This document shows, in pieces, positions 52,650 to 62,006 of a stretch of 64,000 nucleotides of DNA. This DNA comes from Chondrus crispus (Eukaryota; Rhodophyta; Florideophyceae; Gigartinales; Gigartinaceae). The DNA is taken from positions 52,160 through 116,159 of the forward strand of contig NW_005179125.1 of assembly GCF_000350225.1 (NCBI RefSeq), written 5' to 3'. How positions within the stretch are numbered: position 1 is the stretch's first letter; every line of letters begins with the position of its first letter. Both the position numbers and the translations under genes were made by a program. The notes under the pieces are model-generated. The model had not been told where the DNA came from, made no database searches, and saw only the letters and a program-made list of their open reading frames with translations.

Positions 52650-55277
52650 CTAGTAATTAAGATAGTGGTAATCTTCCTGCACAGCGGTAGTATTTCCCAT
52701 GCTAGTCATGACAACTACTTTCACAGATCCGCTTCCCGGCGGCACCTTGCAAAGAAGCCAATCATTGCGTGAACTTACTCTTGAAACTTCAGCCGGTAAA
52801 TCACCAAAGGTAACTTTTGCTCCTTCCTCGAGGAAGCGTCCAGTGATAGAAATCTGATTGCCACCTGCCATTGGGCCTCTATTCGGAAACACTGCTATAA
52901 TCTGAGGTTCTGGTCCTTCGTATGTACCTTCATCCGGCTCCAACACTGCGATGTTCGGTTGTTGCACTCGGGGCATTATCAAGTTTCCAAAAGGATTCAT
53001 TGCGATGCTCAGCGCAGAATATTTCGCCAGCTCTTCAACATCCCCAATGACTGCCATGCCTGTAGCATCCAGAGAGATCCGGTATAGCTTTCCGCTTCCA
53101 CCCACAGCGTATTTTGATGCAAGCAGATCTCCCTTCAATTGACCTTCGAATGAGTTGGCGGTGTATTCAATGATTCCATTAGTGGATGCCTCAAAGGTTG
53201 CCAGCGCAGCTGTGAATCCATTTCGACTGGTTTCGCGCGGGTCATAGTAAACACATTGTCTTATGTCTCCAACTGTGCCGCGAGCCCTGTTTGGGAATCC
53301 AAAGTAAGAATCCTTGTGTACAAGCACTAGTGTGTCTGGATGCCATGGATCATCACTTTCTTCGTTGCAAGTAACTGACTTCTTACCATACCCATTATTA
53401 GGGCCGTTATCCGTGGCATAAATATGGCCATTGGAGTGGAACACAGAACCATAAGAATTTCTAAATCCAAAGCCAAAGCCCTCCACGAATTTTGTCGGAG
53501 ACGTTTGTTTGGCCGTCCCAGGGTCTTTGTACTGATCATACGTTACTCTTCCATCGAAACCCGCGGCTCGCACGTAGATTATAACTGTAGCTGCACTTAG
53601 AACGGATTCTGGAACACCACCGACCAGATCGTCTGGTGTGGAATACCCGGCATTCGTTGTACCACCAACTTGTGCGTACAAGTTACCGTCGTTATCCCAG
53701 ACTAAACTGTTGACGCCATGATCATGATTTGACACAGGTAAACCTGTTACAACATCTTTTTCGTGTTTCAGGCACACATCTGGATCATCATCAGAAGAAA
53801 CAGGGACCAACGCTTCAATTTTGCCATTATGCCACCCGTCTTCATCAGACATGAGGTTCCAATTCCTCCAATAGAATGTATTCGTCGAAATATATACCCG
53901 AATGTTCCTTTCTCCCGGGTTGAAGGAAACAGCTGTGATGGACCTGCCGGAACCAACGCTTTCTGATTTGCAAGATTTCTGTACAACCATTGAGTAGTGG
54001 CCAACCGTCAAAACATGCACATGAGTATCCAAGGAACCAAAGTAATACTGCAGATCTGGCCCTATTGCCACAGATGTGAATTGTTTTGATTCAAAGTTTG
54101 AACCGTCTTTGTTCTTGACATACGTTTCCTTAAACTTGATCGGCATTGGGGCCGCCTTTGTGTATGAGAAATGCTTTGAATTACTGATTCCGCGAGAGGT
54201 CTTCACCTGGACCAAAACGTCCGCCGGGGCATCTGCAGCAGGGACACGGATTTCGATGAGGCTGTCGCTTTTGACATAGACTTCGTCTACCTCTTGCAGT
54301 CCGATTTGAACTCTGGAGTCACTCGTAAAACCAGCTCCGGAAAGTATCATTTTACCTCCGCCCCCAAGAGTTGACTTTTCCGGACTGACCGTGTGAAGAG
54401 TAGGTAAGACGTCGCCGGATTCATAGCTGAGGAAAGAGTTGGACACCACTTGAACTCCACCGTTGAGATTGATCCCTAAAGTCAGTTGTGCCGTCGCGGG
54501 ATCCGATGTGTAATAAACAAGATCCAACCTGTGTTTCCCTTTCTGAAGGGGGAACGGTTTGGTAACGGAAAGCGTTTCCTTTGTTCCCGTCTTCAACTTT
54601 CCCAAAACTTTCTTGCCGTCAATTAAAAGTTCGACAGCTCCGCCGCCGTGAGCCACGAAAAATACGTAGTCGTCATCCAAAACGGCCCAGTACTCTGAGA
54701 CAGCTCGAATAGCGAACGGGCCCTCAGATAAGAATGAAACGTCCTCCGGAAAGTCGTCTGCAGTTTTGAAATCAATCTCTTCAACAGACAATCCGTACTC
54801 AGCCGCTGGAATCTCAGGAATCTTATCAGTGTTTATAGCTGATGCTGATAGATCGTAGAAATACAAGTATGCACCTTGGTTTCCTGACGGCAGAACAATA
54901 ACTTTGACATCATTGCTTGACACGTCGTCACTATTGTCGACAACAGTTAGTGTCACCACGGTTTCACCAACCGGAAAGTTGTATGTCACAGTCATATTAG
55001 TTCCAATTATTGCTCCGAGGTTGTTCTCCTTCCATTCGTACGAGACTAATCTGCCGACTACAGCTGGAGGACCGGGGACGAAGTAATGTGTATGAGAGAG
55101 CTCCCCGTTGAGAGTCACCTCCGCGAAACCATCTCCATCTTCATCGCGCACAGTTTGGTCCCAGCCGGGAACAGAATGAGCCCTGTGATCCGGCTTTTCA
55201 GTTGTTTCACTTGATGCAAGCACCGAAAGCAGTGCTAAAGAAACACAGAAAATTACTGCCGACCAGACGTACCGCAT
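52650..55277 (-). CDS. Secreted PKD-PA14-TIG-propeller-TIG protein
   Basis: 875-residue protein with signal peptide (VWSAVIFCVSLALLSVLA). Domains in order: a PKD-like fold at about 35-130 (VSYEWKENN, VTYNFPVGETVVTLTVVD); a PA14-type domain at about 135-285 (EYWAVLDDDYVFFVAHGGGAVELLIDG, KGKHRLDLVYY); a TIG/IPT domain at about 288-372; a six-bladed propeller of the glucose/sorbosone-dehydrogenase-like type at about 395-770 (HGVNSLVWDNDGNLYAQVGG, GFGFRNSYGSVFHSNGHIYATDNG); and a second TIG at about 785-870 (AVFPNRGPMAGGNQISITGRF). No membrane segment follows, so it is probably secreted or wall-bound. PA14 and PKD suggest carbohydrate or protein binding. Whether the propeller is an enzyme is unclear. 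Confidence 0.85.
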   Translation of the reverse strand: MRYVWSAVIFCVSLALLSVLASSETTEKPDHRAHSVPGWDQTVRDEDGDGFAEVTLNGELSHTHYFVPGPPAVVGRLVSYEWKENNLGAIIGTNMTVTYNFPVGETVVTLTVVDNSDDVSSNDVKVIVLPSGNQGAYLYFYDLSASAINTDKIPEIPAAEYGLSVEEIDFKTADDFPEDVSFLSEGPFAIRAVSEYWAVLDDDYVFFVAHGGGAVELLIDGKKVLGKLKTGTKETLSVTKPFPLQKGKHRLDLVYYTSDPATAQLTLGINLNGGVQVVSNSFLSYESGDVLPTLHTVSPEKSTLGGGGKMILSGAGFTSDSRVQIGLQEVDEVYVKSDSLIEIRVPAADAPADVLVQVKTSRGISNSKHFSYTKAAPMPIKFKETYVKNKDGSNFESKQFTSVAIGPDLQYYFGSLDTHVHVLTVGHYSMVVQKSCKSESVGSGRSITAVSFNPGERNIRVYISTNTFYWRNWNLMSDEDGWHNGKIEALVPVSSDDDPDVCLKHEKDVVTGLPVSNHDHGVNSLVWDNDGNLYAQVGGTTNAGYSTPDDLVGGVPESVLSAATVIIYVRAAGFDGRVTYDQYKDPGTAKQTSPTKFVEGFGFGFRNSYGSVFHSNGHIYATDNGPNNGYGKKSVTCNEESDDPWHPDTLVLVHKDSYFGFPNRARGTVGDIRQCVYYDPRETSRNGFTAALATFEASTNGIIEYTANSFEGQLKGDLLASKYAVGGSGKLYRISLDATGMAVIGDVEELAKYSALSIAMNPFGNLIMPRVQQPNIAVLEPDEGTYEGPEPQIIAVFPNRGPMAGGNQISITGRFLEEGAKVTFGDLPAEVSRVSSRNDWLLCKVPPGSGSVKVVVMTSMGNTTAVQEDYHYLNY

Positions 55278-55348
55278 TTCTCAACAGTTGAGGCACCGGG
55301 TGTTAAGAAAAAAGAAAGACGATATCAGTCAGATGTGAAAAGTAAGCC

Positions 55349-55624
55349 CTAAAGGTAAGACAGGATTTTTTGAGGGTATGGAGCACGGAAAGGGCTTCGT
55401 CCTTCCTCTGTGTCCGAATGGACGAAGATTTGGGGAACAGATGGATGGTCAGGATGCGAGAATTTCGCTTTAGGAGGGGTTTCTTCCAAAATCTCCTCAG
55501 AAAGGGAGTGCTGAGAGTAGTTGGTACCGGGTGTCACTGAGGTGATGGCAGTTGTGAAAAGCAACATAGTGAAGGATGTCAAAAAAGGGCCTATCCTTGG
55601 GCACTTGGCCAAAGCAACGAACAT
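55349..55624 (-). CDS. Hypothetical small protein with signal-like N-terminus
   Basis: 91-codon frame just upstream of the propeller gene on the same strand. It begins MFVALAKC and has a hydrophobic stretch (FLTSFTMLLFTTAITSV), so could be a small secreted protein. No family recognised. An antisense frame of similar length exists (55521-55748), so chance is quite possible. Confidence 0.2.
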   Translation of the reverse strand: MFVALAKCPRIGPFLTSFTMLLFTTAITSVTPGTNYSQHSLSEEILEETPPKAKFSHPDHPSVPQIFVHSDTEEGRSPFRAPYPQKILSYL

Positions 55625-56840
55625 GGTTAAATGTGTGAAGGCAGCAGTCTACTGGGACAGTATTTATGAAGTCGCATTAGGAGGACATGGGCCGGACCTC
55701 AACGTTGGCCACACGTCCGACATGCGCGTGGCTGCAGGTGTGAGATAGACGAATTGTGTCATACAGTTGAGCGAGGAGGTATTATCAAACTCATGGAACA
55801 TGCATAAACTACTGGTTGTACTTACTAAAGAGCAGCTTTGTTGGGCCCTTGTGTCGAAAGGGTCACTTCCTAGCATCCGAATATATATATGTTTTTTACA
55901 TATGTAAGGGAAATAGGGCCCATGGTATGGTCTTCAATCAGAGAGGAGTATCCAGCAGCCCGTGTTGGGGCTTCGGTTAAAGAGGGCGGAACAATTTGGG
56001 CCAGTGCTTTTTGAAGTCCATCTCGCTTCTGTTTATCTAGGGGGGCGCAATAAAACGCAGATACTGAATGTATCCACGAGGGAAAAAAAGGCGAAACGGG
56101 CAATATGTTGGCGCCGTGGGGATTGAAAACGAATCACTGATTCTATACCCCGTCTACTAAAACTGATGATCTCGAGAGATAGAAAATGGATCTGTCGTTC
56201 ATGGGCAAATGACATAATCTGCCGGGTGATTGCGACTTTTCAAGGACAAGATCTCACTTGATTAGTTCACTGCAAAGTACTGTGGCCGAAAGGAATTTCC
56301 CTTTGACGGTGATACAGAAGCCATGTGTTGCAATGCATTGCACCACAAAGAAGCACTCCGGAAGCAATTGCCTGAAATAGCTGTACTGTACTTCCAGGCG
56401 AAAAGCAGGAGGATGATACAACTGAAACAAATTGAAACAACGAACAGCTTTTCCCTGCCTTCGAAGCCACGAAGGTCGGGTGAGAAGGTAGTCAGAGATA
56501 CGAGACTGCCGACAGGTCGTACTGTGCAATGAAAACAAAGATAGGGGCGCAATCCAACGCTGGTGCAGCTTTGCACCTTTTGATTTATCAAAGCATCAGC
56601 GAGTTACCCTCCCACTAACGAGTCTGACTGCATTAGCTTGCCTTAGGTGTTAAGTTAGTTTACGCCATCTTGAATGAATGCTCGCTCTTATAAATGCCGT
56701 ACGGTAGTGGCTACTGCACACCAGGCGTCACACTACGCGTGCAGCACGATTGCTACTGTACCCCGTTTGCTGCATTGTTGTCATGCAGACCACGTGGCAA
56801 CACGTGGCCACCCGTAACATATTTTCCCCTCTTGCACGTA
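55625..56840. other. Spacer, no gene seen
   Basis: Only short frames. Self-complementary bits such as tgcaatgcattgca near 56328 and several tactgtac words occur. The right end borders the element at 56841. Confidence 0.5.
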
Positions 56841-57514
56841 CAGTAGGCACCCCTCAATAGTTCACCCCCCTGCCAGGACCCAAAAAAGCGAACTATTGAC
56901 AGAACGAACTACTAAGATCGCATTGCTGGCATAGGTCCTTTACTCAAAATGCTCGAAAATGAGCGTCTGCCATGTTCTCTATCTCGTCTGCTCTCGGTAC
57001 AAGGCTCGCTTTGCCCGACGAAGCCCCTCGCTGGCCCCAACGACACTTGCCCTTTCCGCCAAAGCCTCCACCCCCCCAAATATCTGGGCAACATCGGACA
57101 GTGGCGGCAGTTTCTCAGTAACAATTGAGAATTCGTACAGAATTCTTACGTATCTTTTGAATTGTTCGCGGATTGCAACCGAAACGAGTTGCTGCATCTC
57201 TCACGGTGAACCCATTACAGAGCTGGTGAATAATATCTGCTTTTTCGGAGAGAGCCAATCTTTTGCGCACGCTTTTGACCGTGGGTGCGGAGTTCAACGT
57301 CATTGCGCGCAATGTGGACGGCTGCGGGGCGGGATGAAGAAGAGATTATACTCGTGCTCTTGGAGCATGAACAATTTAAGGGAGGACAGTGGCGGCCGCA
57401 CCGGTCTGAATATGGTACACGTGTACACGTCTGAGAAACCGTGACAACGTCATAAATGCGAACTATTGGCGTAACGAACTATTCAAGTGCGAACTATTGA
57501 AGAGCCCCCCCCTG
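56841..57514 (-). mobile_element. Pogo/Tigger-like element with G-run termini (family C)
   Basis: Left end CAGTAGGCACCCCTCAATAG and the complement of the right end, CAGGGGGGGGCTCTTCAATAG, align through the shared CAATAGTTC. TA flanks both sides (56839-56840 and 57515-57516). The word gaactattg or its complement is repeated subterminally at both ends (near 56854, 56888, 57459 and 57490, plus variants). Inside is a minus-strand CENP-B-type HTH ORF, so this 674-bp copy is an internally deleted derivative of a coding pogo-group element. Confidence 0.75.
56979..57312 (-). pseudogene. CENP-B/pogo-type transposase N-terminus, frame-broken
   Basis: The frame from 57312 encodes KRLALSEKADIIHQL, GFTVRDAATRFGC and PRTIQKIRKN, matching the psq/CENP-B-N helix-turn-helix of Tigger/pogo transposases. 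It ends at 57115; a second frame (57197-56979) continues with protein-like sequence (YEFSIVTEKLPPLSDVAQIF), suggesting a one-base break. The DDE domain is missing. It belongs to the surrounding element. Confidence 0.65.
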
Positions 57515-58068
57515 TATCATAATCATGACGCCTCCGTGGTGCGACTACCAGTCCCACTACAGTAATTTAGCCTTCGTACTGCACCGAATTGAACTGGAGT
57601 CCTTCTCCTACCACGTGGGCTGCACTGTTAGAGCTCGTGACGAGACGGAAGTTTCAGCAGCGAGCCGGAGAGGATCGATATCAGTACTAGAGATGTAGAC
57701 GCCTTTGTTTGGCTAACAGTGCGGCAAACGTATATAAAGATGCCGCGCGTGCATACTGTGGGGTATTGACTTCCCGTGACTCACTCACCTCCACATGTGC
57801 TTCTCACAAGTCAGGAATCAAACCTTTGCTGATGATCAGATTCTTAATGCCTCCCTGTTCTATTTGTCCCTTTTTCCGCTCACTCTGCAGCTAAACTCTT
57901 CAAAGCGTAAAAGCGACGTCTTCGCAAAGCTCTCTGCCATTTCCACGCTTGATTCGCCGCTACAGTATTATGCATCTCTCGCAAGTCGTCAACGTGTGCT
58001 ACGTTTCAGATTCGGAAGCGTGGCGGGACCAGCAGTACCCTTGTACAGTACTGCAGAGAGTCTCTGCC

Positions 58069-58127
58069 GTGTAATTTCAAAATCAATTGCCTCTCCGGCA
58101 GAGAGGCAATTGATTTTGAAATTACAC
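58069..58127. repeat. Perfect inverted repeat, 27-bp arms, 5-base loop
   Basis: Arms at 58069-58095 and 58101-58127 are exactly complementary around cggca. This is the cleanest long hairpin in the window. A 156-codon ORF that runs across it is an accident of the structure. Confidence 0.9.
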
Positions 58128-58366
58128 TGTGGCACTCATCTTTGGTTGCATCGCTGTCCACGCTCACGGGCCCGACAGGCGGAGACTGAGGGTGCCTTTG
58201 CAGCCCTCAAAAGATGTTGTTCCTCTGTTTCTTTCCCTCCCTTCGAAGATCGAGACAAGGTCTGACATAGCTCCCCTGTTCCGCTCCCTTCCGTTCCGAA
58301 GCGTCTAATAGTCTGATACCGTAGTTGTCGGGTGTGCATGGCGACAAGCCACCCACAGCTTCGTAT

Positions 58367-58426
58367 GGGCGGGTGTTGACACCCGCCCAGGATCATCTGG
58401 TGTCAGATGGTGCCGATGATCCTGGG
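58367..58426. repeat. Two adjacent inverted repeats
   Basis: gggcgggtgt (58367-58376) pairs perfectly with 58379-58388 around 2 bases. cccaggatcatc (58386-58397) pairs perfectly with 58415-58426 around 17 bases. The two structures overlap by three bases, so only one can fold fully at a time. Confidence 0.7.
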
Positions 58427-61400
58427 TCATGGTGAGTACATGTACTTACAAGTGTAAATGCGTGCCCTTCGGAGTACTGTAGGCCAAAGTCATGTCTAAG
58501 GACTCACCGCACTCAACATGTTTATGCCTCAGATGGTGCTGACAGAGACTGAGCAACTGCACTATTGCACTTTTTGCAAAGTACCGTACAAATGTTATTT
58601 TTGGACTTTCTGAATGCGAGAAGGTGAATGAAGCGGCACAATTCTCCGTAGCGTACGTAAATGGCCCACGTAAAGAACTTTAGCACTCCTGCAGATGGGA
58701 CTTGATCTCATAAGCTCTGCTCTACGTGCTGTATAACTACATTCGTCAAAGCGAATGAATCAGCAACATTTTCTATTGTGGGACTGTAGGCCAGTACTGG
58801 GTCAAAGAACAGCCTTTGGCCGATCACAAAAGCAGAGTGGCACGCTACATTTGTCCTGCTGCAACTAAAGCAGCATCGATCGTCAATTTTCCCATTTCGC
58901 AACATCTCTTGAATTTGGGAGACCGTACAATCGTGGAACGTTTTAGTGGACCTCGCAATAGACCCTTTCGATCCGTAACTTAATTCCTGCGTCCGTAATT
59001 TTATTTATCACCCGCAAGTGAGTTGCAGTTCAGTGCTGTATGTACATAATGTACAATAGTGTACCGTACACGATACCCCGAGGCGGAAGAGGAATAGAGT
59101 CAGCACAGTGCGATGTCAAGTCACCGCAGCAAGGAGTCCTGAATCTCTCATCGATTTTGGAGTTCGAGGCTTGTGGTCCATCAGTGATTTGCGAAGATGA
59201 ATCGCTCCCAACACATTAATCCACTGCACAACGATTATACAATTATATTTTAAACTGTACAGTTAATGGTTTGCATTCATAGACCACACCTTGGACGTGT
59301 TTCATGTTGCACTCATTCAAATACTGTAGACAAAGTAGACAAGAATGTGAATTGTCGTTCGTTGCTGTATCTTTGCAAATGTTAGTTTTCTCTTGTTGAC
59401 AGTAACATACGTTTTACAAAAATTGTGCCAACAAGAATCTTAGAAATGCCTTAAATGGAACGTTTACATATGCTGCTGCGAGCCTCCTGTCAATTGTCGT
59501 TCAACTCACTGATGTAAGTATTGCCACAGCGGCATGCGATATGCAACCCCTGTGAGGGAGAGGTAGTCGCACTTTCCCCCACCGCATTCATGATGTCGTT
59601 GGCATGTGAGTTGCACAGTTACAAGTTGCACAAGTACAGTCACTAGCTCGTAGTGCCTGTTAACCTCGAAGGCCAATACTCTCGATACTCAAAATGCACC
59701 ATACGAATCAAAGTTCTTGTGACTGGCTGGGAACGAACTTCAAGGCCGTTTGCTTGTTAACGAGAAGGAAACGTCTTGTTTTCTGGTGAAGCCTGACTTT
59801 GGCCATGCGTTTCATGCATCATCGTGAGGCGAAAGCTAGTGTCACTATGACTTTCTTGCTCTCCGCGAAGGGCGCTTTAGAAGCACTGCGCAGTATATCC
59901 AAGTTCAGTGGCAGCCGCCCCGCGTCGGGTAGATACGGTGCGGAAAGACCATATTATAGCTTTGAAGCACTTGATTGAGATTATGAATCTGTCGACGGCT
60001 TGAGAGTCGACATCACGCACAGGGAATTAATCCTCTCGTGAGAATAATACACAACTGATATGTTTGCTGTACTCCAATGACTTCAAAGTGACTAGATGTG
60101 TGGTACAGTACAAGTGTGATGGAAAAGCACAGGTCCTAATCAGTCTTTGGAAGCACTTTGCTCACTTCTATTCACTTGCTTCCAATGCCGCTTCTTGCAC
60201 GTGAACGATCGTAAAGTGGAGCAGCAGGAAAGAAGAGGCAGAGAAGATGCAGAGGGATATGCCGGCGGAAAAGCGCCAGATGATCGATGTTTGTATTTTT
60301 GGTGGAAGAGATTTGTTGCGCGGGAATGGTTCATGTCTCGCAAGGGCCGCAAATTTGATGACCACAAAGAAACACAATCCACGTTTTGCGCGTTGTTTGT
60401 CTCACTTTGTCCATCCCATTTTGGCAGCAGATGGCACTTTTCTGCACCCTCAATAATTGCATGATACAGCTCGTCCTCTTGACAGATTCCGTAACACACC
60501 TTCCGTTTAAGTACGCGAAGCTTACATAGAGTGAACGACACCGTCCAAAGCGGGGCAAGGGAGCCGTGCTGAGAACCTAGGACGCCAGTCTCCGATGGCA
60601 CCAACGCTCGGACTTGAGATTGTTCCATGAAGACTTGTAAGCTCTGTGAAGTGAGGTGATGTAATGGAATTTGAGCATGGGATTCTGTAGAGTAGGGATT
60701 AACGCGAGTGGGCGAGATGTCTTTCAATCGCATGAGTCTAGTGATAAACTCGATGTTCAAAGAGGGTGGGAAGCCGTACTACTGCCGGAATTCCCATGTG
60801 TTGTAAGACGGTTTGAGCCATCTCCAAAGTACTGCACTGTACCATTATTCAAAAAATGCTCGAATCAGTCGCTAGCCGGCTGCATCATCAGGATATTGTA
60901 CAAAATATGATTTATGCTTAAACGAATTGTACACTCGAAGGTAGGTTGTTTCTGTAGTGAGGGACATTGGTTGAAAATCATCCCTAATAAGCAACAACTG
61001 GCCTCAACAGAGACAAAAATAGTCGGTTGAAGATGTTGATGGCTGAAAATGATTGTTAGCCAAGTGTTTGTCTCCTTGTGGAAAGGTTGCACCTGGAAAT
61101 GCCAAAGGTCGACTCGGTGACTTCGACTCATTGACGCATTTAGCTGTTTGGTAATAATTTTTTCGAAGGTTCTGAGGCATATCACTTTTGCTACAGCATC
61201 CCATATATCGTTACAGCACGAGTAAAGCTGCTGTATCCACGTCTCCTATCCTTTTCGGCTTCCCGACATCACACCCACTCGCCGGGCGAAGAGGAAACTG
61301 TCATTGCTCATTGAACGCTAGCAAGACCATCATTTTCCGCAGTGGCTGTATCGCAGTCCACCCGGAGCAGGCCCCAGACCGCGACCTTTGCGTTCCATAT

Positions 61401-62006
61401 CTATGGCTCTCCATACATGCGATAGGCTGCATACAGCCTGCTTTACCACGTGGTGTATTCAGTGGTATCCACCTTGAGTTGTCCACAACAAGCATCGTTC
61501 TAGTTTGTTTCTTCCTCGCTGAAAGTAGCTCCAACAACCGCCCCCTATTCCACGACACTTCGCAGATACCTGGCAAGTTTTGTACACCACGAGTCGTTTT
61601 AACCAGTAATTTACCCTTTTCTCTCTCTCTTCCATCAAATTTCTGGCAGATCCTGCCTCGATACCCTCCGAGCAGCGTCACACGCCTAGCCTAGTGGCCT
61701 CTCTAGTTCCGTTCCGTACCTCTCAGTTGCACTCCTAAACTTGTTCCAGCAATCCAAACCCCGAAATCAGCTGGTGCACCAACCAGGGCAGAGGAGTATT
61801 GAGGCCCTGAAATCCCAGACTCCGCCAAACACAAGCCATTTCTGTTTTGTCGCACTGCTTCGTTGTCAGACCCTTTCTGCGTTTCACGCGACCAGGCTAC
61901 TCTGGATATTGCCTTCATCCAGAAACTGAACGGCGAAAAGTTTCACGACATACTCTTCACGCTCACTTGGGTTGTCTTCCTCAACTCCTTCAACTCGAAG
62001 TCAAAC

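Larger units (their letters stand above)
57517..62006. other. Spacer without a supported gene
   Basis: Frames of up to 206 codons (60140-60760, minus; 61188-61694, plus; 57795-58265, plus) lack recognisable domains and are opposed by similar frames on the other strand. Contains a perfect 27-bp-arm hairpin (58069-58127) and two adjacent smaller ones (58367-58426). The last few hundred bases should hold the dynamin promoter. Confidence 0.5.

Noticed and set aside
57795..58265. 156-codon plus-strand ORF
   Set aside because: It crosses the perfect 27-bp hairpin and is opposed by another frame; no protein-family signal.
60140..60760. 206-codon minus-strand ORF
   Set aside because: Composition looks random, no motif, and plus-strand frames overlap it; not enough support.
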